This document shows, piece after piece, positions 1 through 6,019 of a stretch of DNA of 10,079 nucleotides; position 1 is the stretch's first letter; every line of letters starts with the position of its first letter. Location of the stretch: positions 1-10,079 of the forward strand of contig CAJTUY010000014.1 in assembly GCA_910579415.1 (NCBI GenBank). Direction: 5' to 3'. The stretch comes from an uncultured Clostridia bacterium. GTDB lineage: Bacteria; Bacillota; Clostridia; UBA1381. The position numbers were made by a program, and so were the translations under genes. The notes beneath the pieces are model-generated. The model did no database searches. It was not told where the DNA came from and saw nothing but the letters and a program-made list of their open reading frames with translations.

Positions 1-927
1 CTTACCTGCCGTCTTTTCACCCAGCGAATAATTCATACTTACAAGCGAACAGTCTTTCATTATTTCAAAATCATTTTCTTTTCCTATTTTAGCCTCTATC
101 CCATCACTGCTGCTTGATTCAATAAGTTTTTTCAGATTTTCCTTATCCTCTAAAAATGTAAAAATCTCCTGCGCCTTATCGACATCGCTGTATTCGGGAT
201 ATTTCAATATTGATTTTGCATTGTTTACATATATCTCTGTTTCGCTGTCTTCCGTTATCGTATCATAAACAAAATGCATTATGTCTATAAGCGTCTTTGC
301 CGACAGCGGCACTCTGTTTTCAATCTGTTTCTGAATAGACTGTATTTTGTCAAACGTTATCTGTGCCGCTTGAAGTCCCGAAAGGTTCTGATTCAATATC
401 TCCGCAATTTCACGGCAAGATATTTCATCAAGGTCAACATTCATAACCTGACTTCTTACTGTGCGCGTTACAACAATCAGCATTGCCGTCCTGTCTGAAA
501 TCATTACAAGGTCAATCTTTTTTATCTTAAAATCAGGCTCTTTCGGTGATGTTATAACCGTCGTATAATCAGTAAGGCTTGACGCAATAGCTCCCGCATA
601 GCGTATAACCTTTTCCAGACGGCTTACGCGATTTTCAAGGACGTTCTGCAATTCAATTATGGACTCTATACCGATTTTATAGTCCTGCATAAGCGAATTG
701 ACATAAAACCGATAACCCTCGTCCGACGGAATACGTCCTGCCGAAGTGTGAGGCTGAATAAGATAACCCATTTCCTCCAAATCCGCCATTTCATTTCTTA
801 TAGTGGCGCTGGAAAGTCCGAGATTTTCCTTTTTGGAAATTGCCCTCGAACCCACAGGTTCCGCAGTGCCTATATATTCGTCAATGATTGCTTGCAGGAT
901 TTTTTGTTTTCTGTCGCTTAAATCCAT
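1..927 (-). CDS. hrcA: Heat-inducible transcription repressor HrcA (3' end cut by window edge)
   Basis: HrcA is the cytosolic repressor of class I heat-shock operons; it binds CIRCE and is kept active by GroEL. The frame is open for 309 codons from the ATG at 927 to the left edge, so roughly the last 30 to 40 residues are missing compared with family members of about 340. The N-terminal winged helix (about residues 1-76) is highly typical: an EPVGSRAIS stretch near 23-31, then LSSATIRNEMADLEEMGYL from 38, then HTSAGRIPSDEGYRFYV from 60. The visible C-terminal end (YSLGEKTAGK) leads into the family's usual glycine-rich IGIIGP-type segment, which lies outside. A perfect CIRCE operator and sigma-A promoter lie directly upstream, so the gene is autoregulated. 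The Shine-Dalgarno is GGAAAGGG, 10 bases before the ATG. grpE and dnaK would be expected next, off the left edge. Confidence 0.97.
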   Translation of the reverse strand, partial: MDLSDRKQKILQAIIDEYIGTAEPVGSRAISKKENLGLSSATIRNEMADLEEMGYLIQPHTSAGRIPSDEGYRFYVNSLMQDYKIGIESIIELQNVLENRVSRLEKVIRYAGAIASSLTDYTTVITSPKEPDFKIKKIDLVMISDRTAMLIVVTRTVRSQVMNVDLDEISCREIAEILNQNLSGLQAAQITFDKIQSIQKQIENRVPLSAKTLIDIMHFVYDTITEDSETEIYVNNAKSILKYPEYSDVDKAQEIFTFLEDKENLKKLIESSSSDGIEAKIGKENDFEIMKDCSLVSMNYSLGEKTAGK

Positions 928-969
928 ATACAATCATCCCTTTCCTTTCTTTATATCGCGAACATTTTG

Positions 970-996
970 TTAGCACTCATTCCTTCCGAGTGCTAA
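970..996 (-). promoter_or_regulatory. CIRCE operator (HrcA binding site)
   Basis: A perfect inverted repeat TTAGCACTC - 9 bases - GAGTGCTAA matches the CIRCE consensus at all 18 arm positions. It begins one base downstream of where transcription should start (about 997) for the promoter at 1004-1032. HrcA bound here would block initiation, and the hairpin would lie at the extreme 5' end of the hrcA mRNA. Confidence 0.98.
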
Positions 997-1003
997 CAAG
1001 TAT

Positions 1004-1032
1004 AAGATACCACTATTAACCTCAGTTGTCAA
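1004..1032 (-). promoter_or_regulatory. Sigma-A-type promoter of the hrcA operon
   Basis: On the minus strand the -35 box is TTGACA (1027-1032, exact consensus) and the -10 box is TATCTT (1004-1009), with a 17-base spacer. The predicted start of transcription near 997 lies right at the CIRCE operator. The promoter sits 34 bases past the hemW stop codon, so hrcA forms its own stress-regulated unit rather than depending on hemW transcription. Confidence 0.88.
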
Positions 1033-1067
1033 GCACTTCTTTAAACTTTTCATAATTTATTAACAAT

Positions 1068-2165
1068 TTACACAAATTCACACAAAATTGAGTTTGAAAC
1101 GTCTATTCCGCGCGGTGTCAGCGCATATCTTCCGCCGTTATATGTCATAAATCCCATGCTTACAAATTTATTAAGCTCCGCTCCGTACAGTCTGTCAATT
1201 TTTTTGCCGAACTTTTTGAAAAACACATTTTCGTCTATTCCCGAAATCATCCGCAAACCTGTAATTATAAATTCCGATATTCTGTCCTGTTCTGTAAGAA
1301 CTACCGTTTCACGCGGCGCCCCCTGCAAATAAGCTTTTATATCAGAAGTATTAAAATATCTGTTCGCTCCGTCATACGAATGTGCCGCAGCTCCAAGCCC
1401 AATATACTTTTCAGCCGTCCAGTACTTTATGTTATGACGACATTCAAAGCCGTTTACGGCAAAATTAGATATTTCATACTGCAAAAATCCGTTACGTTTT
1501 AATACATCCGCTGCTGCCGCGTACATACCGTGTTCAGTATCCTCGTCAGGCATATCCAACATACCTGCGTCATATTCCTTTGCTATCGGCGTTCCTTCCT
1601 CAATTATCAGGCTGTACGCCGATATATGCTTTACAGGCAGTGATACCGCCGTCTGTAACGTTGACATCAGGCTCTGTTCCGTCTGTGACGGCAGAGCTGT
1701 CATAAGGTCAATATTTATATTATCAAATCCCATATTTTTCAAATGACAAATTGTATTATATGCCGTTTCAGAGTTATGTATTCGCCCAATCTGCTGCAAT
1801 TCATTATCATTAAACGACTGAACTCCTACACTTATTCTGTTTATTCCTCCGGCAAGAGCCGAGCTTATCTTATCATCATCAAGCGTACCGGGATTTGCCT
1901 CAATTGTAAACTCATATTCATTGCTTATCTCAAACAAATCAAAACACATATCCGTAAGTCTTTTTAGCTGCTTTGCTGTCAATACGGTAGGTGTGCCGCC
2001 GCCAATAAACACAGTATCAATCTTTTCGCCGTAAAACCCACGCGCCTCATTTTCAAGCGCGTCTATATACTGTTCAGTCAAATTCTCCATTCCGGAAAAA
2101 GATACAAAATCGCAGTACTTGCATTTCTGCTTACAAAACGGTATGTGAATATATAGTCCTGTCAT
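1068..2165 (-). CDS. hemW: HemW, radical SAM heme chaperone (HemN-related)
   Basis: HemW is a cytosolic radical SAM protein that binds heme and is thought to deliver it to target proteins; it was long annotated as an oxygen-independent coproporphyrinogen III oxidase. The 365-residue length is typical. The [4Fe-4S] motif CKQKCKYC gives Cys11, Cys15 and Cys18, followed by Asp-Phe. GGGTP (55-59) is the SAM-binding glycine motif, and VGVQSF lies at 114-119. The HNxxYW motif (HNIKYW, 244-249), which marks HemW and is absent from true HemN, supports the chaperone call. A C-terminal HemN_C-like domain follows. The ATG at 2165 has AAAGGA 7 bases upstream. The gene sits just after an intrinsic terminator and before hrcA; the hemW-hrcA order is common in Bacillota. 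No hemW promoter is obvious in the short gap, so it may depend on readthrough. Confidence 0.95.
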   Translation of the reverse strand: MTGLYIHIPFCKQKCKYCDFVSFSGMENLTEQYIDALENEARGFYGEKIDTVFIGGGTPTVLTAKQLKRLTDMCFDLFEISNEYEFTIEANPGTLDDDKISSALAGGINRISVGVQSFNDNELQQIGRIHNSETAYNTICHLKNMGFDNINIDLMTALPSQTEQSLMSTLQTAVSLPVKHISAYSLIIEEGTPIAKEYDAGMLDMPDEDTEHGMYAAAADVLKRNGFLQYEISNFAVNGFECRHNIKYWTAEKYIGLGAAAHSYDGANRYFNTSDIKAYLQGAPRETVVLTEQDRISEFIITGLRMISGIDENVFFKKFGKKIDRLYGAELNKFVSMGFMTYNGGRYALTPRGIDVSNSILCEFV

Positions 2166-2181
2166 TTATTATTCCTTTCAC

Positions 2182-2206
2182 AAAAAAGGAGCTGTTCATC
2201 AGCTCC
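2182..2206 (-). terminator. Intrinsic terminator between the acidic zinc-ribbon gene and hemW
   Basis: Minus-strand RNA forms a perfect 7-bp stem, GGAGCUG / CAGCUCC, with a 5-base loop (2195-2199), followed directly by six U (2187-2182). It starts 14 bases after the stop of the acidic gene and ends 16 bases before the hemW start codon. It should end most efp-unit transcripts and leaves almost no leader for hemW, so hemW would be expressed by readthrough or by a promoter inside the upstream gene. Confidence 0.9.
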
Positions 2207-2219
2207 CCTGTAATTTTTA

Positions 2220-2705
2220 TCAGTCCTCGCTATGGTGACATTCTTCATCGTCACAGTCACATTCAAACTCAAGCTCAATTTCCTCGTGACAATTTGGACA
2301 TATAATAGCATTGTCGTCATCTATCATATCAAAATCAATCATAACGTCCTCGCCGCAGCCCGGACACTGAATTTCAAAATAATCATCACCGTCGCCGCTC
2401 TCATAATCGTCGTCATAATCATCGAAAAAATCTTCGTCATCATCTTCGTCTTCGGCATAATCCTCATCGTCAAATTCATCATCGCCGTAGACATCATCAG
2501 CCATTGCAAACATGCACTCGTCAAGTTCATCGACAACGTCCTCAACATCATACATTCTGTCGTCTATTTCCTCAATAGCGTCAGCCATCTCGCCCATAAC
2601 CTCAAGCAGCTTCATAATCAGCTTGCCCTCGTCACTCTTCGGGCTGATGTCAAGACCGTCCGCATAGCCTTTAAGGTATGAAACCTTTTTAATTAAATCT
2701 TTCAT
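2220..2705 (-). CDS. Very acidic zinc-ribbon protein (CD1247 N-terminal-domain family)
   Basis: The protein has 161 residues and no firmly known function. The N-terminal part (1-65) is a predicted helical or coiled-coil region beginning MKDLIKKVSYLKGYADGL, the mark of clostridial proteins described as having a CD1247 N-terminal domain. Residues 75-108 are almost only Asp and Glu with scattered Tyr/Phe. The C-terminal part is a zinc ribbon: CPGC at 114-117 and CPNC at 136-139. It is followed by an unusual tail with Cys149, Cys151, Cys156 and His157-His158 that could bind another metal ion. No signal peptide or membrane segment is seen, so it is probably cytosolic. It lies 39 bases after efp with no terminator between them, so it is co-transcribed with efp and ends at the terminator at 2182-2206. 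The AGG before the ATG is a weak ribosome site. The family name is from recall; the domain layout is seen directly. Confidence 0.85.
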   Translation of the reverse strand: MKDLIKKVSYLKGYADGLDISPKSDEGKLIMKLLEVMGEMADAIEEIDDRMYDVEDVVDELDECMFAMADDVYGDDEFDDEDYAEDEDDDEDFFDDYDDDYESGDGDDYFEIQCPGCGEDVMIDFDMIDDDNAIICPNCHEEIELEFECDCDDEECHHSED

Positions 2706-2744
2706 AAGTATACCTGTTAATTCCTTTCAAATAACCCCGTGAGA

Positions 2745-3305
2745 TTATTTAACTCTTTCCATATACTCTCCTGTTCTTGTATCAACTCTGATTACCTCAT
2801 TTATATCAACAAACAAAGGTACCTGAATTGTAGCGCCTGTTTCAAGCGTTGCCGGCTTTGTTGCGTTAGTTGAAGTATTTCCGGCAAAACCAGGCTCCGT
2901 TTCGGTAATTTGCAGCTCTACAAATGTAGGCGGTTCAACACCGAAAACATTACCCTTATATGACATTACCTTACATACGTCATTTTCCTTGACGAACTTC
3001 ATCTGCTCCTCAATCTCACTCTTGGCAATATCAAGCATATCAAAGGTTTCATTATCCATAAAGTGATAGAAATCATCATCACCGTATGAGTATGCCATAT
3101 CCTTTCTGTCAATATGCGCCTCTTCAAACTTTTCTGTCGGTCTGAAGGTTTTTTCAACAACACCGCCGCTTATTATATTCTTTAGCTTAGTTCTTACAAA
3201 CGCAGCTCCTTTTCCCGGCTTAACGTGCTGAAATTCGACAATCTGATATACGTTCCCCTCATGTTCAAAGGTTCTTCCGTTTCTAAAATCGCCTGCTGTA
3301 ATCAT
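2745..3305 (-). CDS. efp: Translation elongation factor P
   Basis: EF-P binds the ribosome between the P and E sites and relieves stalling at consecutive prolines. The 186-residue length and three-barrel layout are standard: a KOW-like domain I (about 1-63), an OB domain II (about 66-128), and a C-terminal OB domain. The tip of domain I reads HVKPGKGAAFVRTK with Lys32 at the position modified in other bacteria; in Bacillus this is 5-aminopentanolylation, and no modification gene is visible here. The C-terminal NEVIRVDTRTGEY motif matches the family signature. The ATG at 3305 has AGGAGG (3314-3319) 8 bases upstream. A clear promoter lies upstream, and the acidic zinc-ribbon gene follows in the same unit. 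Confidence 0.98.
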   Translation of the reverse strand: MITAGDFRNGRTFEHEGNVYQIVEFQHVKPGKGAAFVRTKLKNIISGGVVEKTFRPTEKFEEAHIDRKDMAYSYGDDDFYHFMDNETFDMLDIAKSEIEEQMKFVKENDVCKVMSYKGNVFGVEPPTFVELQITETEPGFAGNTSTNATKPATLETGATIQVPLFVDINEVIRVDTRTGEYMERVK

Positions 3306-3349
3306 AAATATATCCTCCTGAATCTTTTGTGATTTATCTTATCATATAT

Positions 3350-3378
3350 ATTCTAATATATTTTTCCTAAAAAATCAA
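3350..3378 (-). promoter_or_regulatory. Sigma-A-type promoter of efp
   Basis: On the minus strand, -35 TTGATT (3373-3378) and -10 TAGAAT (3350-3355) are separated by exactly 17 bases. Transcription should start near 3343 and give a leader of about 38 bases to the efp ATG. The rest of the 146-base gap between pepD and efp is AT-rich; no convincing terminator for pepD was found in it. Confidence 0.8.
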
Positions 3379-3451
3379 GTCCCTATTACGATAAATTTTA
3401 CCAAAAAGAAAAGCAGAGAATTTAAGTCTTACGATATATAGTTATATTCAG

Positions 3452-4909
3452 TTAATTACTTTCTGCAAGCAATTCAAGTACATTCAGAAAATATTCCCAG
3501 CAGGCAGCAACAGATTTTACGCTGATTTTCTCATTCGGTGTATGGACATTCACAATATCCGGTCCAAAAGACAGCATATCTGCTCCTCTGAGTTTCTCAG
3601 ACAATATTCCGCATTCAAGACCTATATGCGCGGTACTTATTTCAGCTTTTTTACCGTACATACTATAATATACACCGGCCATTATCTCTCTGAGCGGCGA
3701 ACTTTCCGAATACTCCCACGCCGGATACTCATCGTTTAAACTAAGTTTCCCTCCTATATATTCCATAAACGCTTCATGCCGCCTTATTACAGTTCTTTTG
3801 CCATATTCTGTATTGGAACGTACCATTATACCTGTTTCAAGATAATGTCCGCTTATTGATACGCTTCCGATATTTGAAGATGTTTCCACAAGTTCCGGAG
3901 CTTCGCCGCTCATTAAATATATACCGTTAAAGCTGTTCATGAGCGCAAATATAATTTTTGCCGTACTGTCTTTATCTGCCGCCCAAGATACGTTTTGTAC
4001 ACTTTGTGCATATGCCTCTGCCTCCGGCTCAATGTTTCCGCACTCCAAACTAAGCTCTTTATTAAAATCAGCTGTAAGCCTGTTAAATTCCTCATGAAAT
4101 TTCTCGTTAAAGCATACCACCGCCTCTGCTGTTCTCGGTATGACATTAAGCTTACCCCCTGACCGAATATCTGCAATACTTATACCTATATTCTTATTTA
4201 GTATATACATAAGTTCTGCAAGAGTACGCGCGGCATTTTTACGGCGCTTGTTTATATCCAGTCCCGAATGTCCGCCCGACAGTCCGTCTACAATTATTTT
4301 TACACTTATTATATCTTTTGAGGGTTTGGTAAAAGTAAGAGGATTTTTACAATCAAGACGCGCTGCACCTGCGCACCCCGCTATGAGGATACCCTCCTGT
4401 TCCGAGTCAATATTTATAAGTCTGCGTCCTTTAAGATATGTCGTATCAAGCGCTTTTGCTCCGAGCATACCGATTTCCTCATCAACGGTAAGCAACGCTT
4501 CTATCGGCGGAGCTATAATATCCTTCGATGCCAGAACCGCAAGAATATATGCCGCGCCAATACCGTCGTCACCTCCGACTGTCGTGCCGTCCGCCCACAG
4601 ATAATTCCCGTCTGTTACAAGCTCAACACCTTCTTTTTCCATATCTCTTTCACTGTTTCCGTTTTTTTCACATACCATGTCCAGATGAGCTTGTAAAATA
4701 ACCGGTTCACTGTTAATTCTGCCGTTAGTTCCGTCCCTGAATATCATCACATTGCCGTATTCATCGCAGCAGAAACCAAGTCCATGCTTTTGCGCAAAAT
4801 CACGGCAATAACATTTTATTTGCTCCATATTCCCTGAACCGCGCGGTATTTTTGAAATTTCCTCAAAATAGCGAAATACTTCTCTTGGTTTCAGTTCATC
4901 AATTCTCAT
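3452..4909 (-). CDS. pepD: Aminoacyl-histidine dipeptidase (M20 family, PepD type)
   Basis: This is a cytosolic zinc dipeptidase that splits Xaa-His dipeptides (carnosinase-like) and other dipeptides. From the ATG at 4909 the protein has 485 residues, the usual PepD length. Metal-site residues of M20 are all visible: QAHLDMV with His75 and Asp77, GGDDGIG with Asp114, the catalytic and ligand pair in TVDEEIG (Glu144, Glu145), NIDSE with Asp168, and VNVHTPNE with His456. The lid domain starts around GGHSG (212-216). The frame extends to 4945, but the 4909 ATG has AGGGAG 9 bases upstream and matches the family N-terminus (MRIDELKPREVFRYFEEISKIPRGS-like). It is a single-gene unit whose 5' leader carries a large hairpin able to pair with its ribosome site, so translational control is plausible. 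It has no evident tie to the uronate genes upstream. Confidence 0.95.
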   Translation of the reverse strand: MRIDELKPREVFRYFEEISKIPRGSGNMEQIKCYCRDFAQKHGLGFCCDEYGNVMIFRDGTNGRINSEPVILQAHLDMVCEKNGNSERDMEKEGVELVTDGNYLWADGTTVGGDDGIGAAYILAVLASKDIIAPPIEALLTVDEEIGMLGAKALDTTYLKGRRLINIDSEQEGILIAGCAGAARLDCKNPLTFTKPSKDIISVKIIVDGLSGGHSGLDINKRRKNAARTLAELMYILNKNIGISIADIRSGGKLNVIPRTAEAVVCFNEKFHEEFNRLTADFNKELSLECGNIEPEAEAYAQSVQNVSWAADKDSTAKIIFALMNSFNGIYLMSGEAPELVETSSNIGSVSISGHYLETGIMVRSNTEYGKRTVIRRHEAFMEYIGGKLSLNDEYPAWEYSESSPLREIMAGVYYSMYGKKAEISTAHIGLECGILSEKLRGADMLSFGPDIVNVHTPNEKISVKSVAACWEYFLNVLELLAESN

Positions 4910-4916
4910 AAAACAA

Positions 4917-4924
4917 CTCTCCCT
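4917..4924 (-). promoter_or_regulatory. pepD Shine-Dalgarno, complementary to the leader hairpin loop
   Basis: AGGGAGAG on the minus strand precedes the pepD ATG by 7 bases (core AGGGAG by 9), which decides the 4909 start. All eight bases pair perfectly with CTCTCCCT in the apical loop region of the upstream hairpin (4988-4995). Confidence 0.85.
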
Positions 4925-4943
4925 TCGGATTTTCTTAAAACGC

Positions 4944-5052
4944 AAATATATCGCTCATCACAGAATACACGTTTTTTATTTAATAAGAGGGAGAGAGGGT
5001 CTTATTAAGGGGTAACAAGAAACACGTATATTCTGAGGTCAGCGATATATTT
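4944..5052 (-). repeat. 109-base near-continuous inverted repeat (leader hairpin of pepD)
   Basis: Outer arms of 12 bases are perfect inverted copies (4944-4955 and 5041-5052, AAATATATCGCT on plus). After a 5x5 partly paired internal loop, a second 12-bp stem joins 4961-4972 to 5024-5035 with one imperfect position. That position is a G-U wobble in minus-strand RNA but a C-A mismatch in plus-strand RNA. A third stem of 9 bp (4980-4988 with 5000-5008, TTAATAAGA) closes an 11-base loop of mirror-symmetric sequence, CCCTCTCTCCC on minus. No U-tract follows the 3' arm, so it is not an ordinary terminator. It occupies nearly all of the gap between the UxuA-like gene and pepD. It may be a regulatory RNA leader or a small palindromic element; no target-site duplication was recognised. 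The base pairing is seen directly; the role is inference. Confidence 0.75.
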
Positions 5053-5061
5053 TCAGTATTT

Positions 5062-6018
5062 TTATTCAAGGTCAATTTTAAGAGCATGGCTTATTCCGCG
5101 TATATACCCTGCGGCAAAAATATTGCCGAGTACAGCATAGCCCATTTCCTTATCACTCTCGCCTGCCATTGTAGGCGTGTGGTCGGCACGGACAATACAT
5201 TCGGGGGAATACCTATGAGCATATTCCATAAGCTTAACCATATCAGTCGTTCCGTTATCATGAAAGGTTTCTTTAAAATTATACGCTTCACCCTCAACAT
5301 CGCGGAAATGCAGAAACTGAATTCTGCTGCCAAATTCCTTTATCAGTTCAAATACATCATCTCCCGCGAGCTTAAAGCACGACTGACAAAAAGTTATTTT
5401 ATGCGAGGGACTGTCGGACATAGCCATTATACGTCTGTACGCCTGAGCGTTAATCACGATACGCGAATATCCGCAAAGCTCCGGTATAGGAGGGTCATCA
5501 GGATGCAGACACATAACAACTCCTGCTTTTTCTGCCACAGGAAGCACCCTTTTTATAAAATACTCGTAATTTTCCCACATTTTATCCGCAGTGATTTTAA
5601 GCGGCTTTTTTTCAGACCTATCTATATTAAAGCCGCAAGACACCGCGCCGCCGCGTTCCGATACATCATTATCTGTTCTGTACCAGCCAACTCCGCCCAT
5701 AAAGTTATAGCAGAGCATTTTAATACCGAGTCTGCCCATATTTTCAAGCATCTTTTTATATTTTTCAATATCCTCGTCTCTGCCGTCAAGTCCAAGCTTT
5801 ATTCTGTCCATATCAAACTCATCGCCTTCAAGACCGTAAAGCTGAAGTCCATACCTGTTAAATGCATCGCGTACAGTCTTCAGCGACTGATAGTCAGAAG
5901 GGTCATTTAACCCTGTAAGCTTAGGATTGGCTTTTGTTATCGCATATTTAATACCAAGCTGAGCGGCAAGACTCCATTGCGTACACTCTTTTGCAGGCAG
6001 CATCATTCCAAGCTTCAT
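5062..6018 (-). CDS. uxuA: UxuA-family mannonate dehydratase, short form
   Basis: UxuA removes water from D-mannonate to give 2-keto-3-deoxy-D-gluconate, the third step of glucuronate breakdown. The protein is a TIM-barrel of 318 residues, shorter than the roughly 350 to 400 of well-studied UxuA. Family landmarks are clear: CYNFM (103-107), WYRTD (112-116), LPVAEKAGVVMCLHPDDPP (159-177), SPSHKITFC (203-211), FLHFRDV (235-241), ETFHDNGTTD (250-259) and RADH (277-280). The four residues expected to hold the catalytic metal are present: His172, Cys211, His237, Asp279. The segment after WYRTD is shortened and the N-terminus lacks the usual RWYG opening, so substrate preference could differ. The ATG at 6018 is chosen over the GTG at 6030 because the GTG directly abuts AAGGA, whereas GGAG lies 6 bases before the ATG. 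The ATG comes one base after the stop of the SDR gene, so translation is coupled. It is the last gene of the uronate operon. Confidence 0.82.
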   Translation of the reverse strand: MKLGMMLPAKECTQWSLAAQLGIKYAITKANPKLTGLNDPSDYQSLKTVRDAFNRYGLQLYGLEGDEFDMDRIKLGLDGRDEDIEKYKKMLENMGRLGIKMLCYNFMGGVGWYRTDNDVSERGGAVSCGFNIDRSEKKPLKITADKMWENYEYFIKRVLPVAEKAGVVMCLHPDDPPIPELCGYSRIVINAQAYRRIMAMSDSPSHKITFCQSCFKLAGDDVFELIKEFGSRIQFLHFRDVEGEAYNFKETFHDNGTTDMVKLMEYAHRYSPECIVRADHTPTMAGESDKEMGYAVLGNIFAAGYIRGISHALKIDLE

Positions 6019-6019
6019 A

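Noticed and set aside
2232..2681. Plus-strand open frame of 149 codons rich in Ile/Val
   Set aside because: It mirrors the Asp/Glu-rich codons (GAT/GAC/GAA) of the acidic gene, which read as Ile/Val/Phe on the other strand.
3306..3451. Terminator for pepD in the gap before efp
   Set aside because: Apart from the efp promoter the stretch is AT-rich with no GC stem followed by a U-tract; short repeats of ATCGTAA are not a hairpin.
4140..4604. Plus-strand open frame of 154 codons
   Set aside because: Antisense shadow inside pepD; the translation is Ser/Pro/Ile-rich with no domain.
4910..4945. Longer pepD start at ATG 4945
   Set aside because: The 12 extra residues are basic and unlike the family N-terminus, they overlap the hairpin arm, and the ribosome site fits the ATG at 4909.
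4944..5052. The large hairpin read as the intrinsic terminator of the uronate operon
   Set aside because: No U-tract follows the 3' arm on the minus strand and the stems are AT-rich, unlike the clear terminator at 2182-2206.
5047..5075. Possible pepD promoter, -35 TTGACC (5070-5075), 17-base spacer, -10 AAATAT (5047-5052)
   Set aside because: The -10 is weak, the -35 lies inside the upstream gene, and transcription would start after the outer hairpin arm; not convincing enough to list.
5086..5910. Plus-strand open frame of 274 codons
   Set aside because: It lies fully antisense to the well-supported UxuA-family gene; its translation has low-complexity, basic composition, no recognisable domain and no ribosome site of note.
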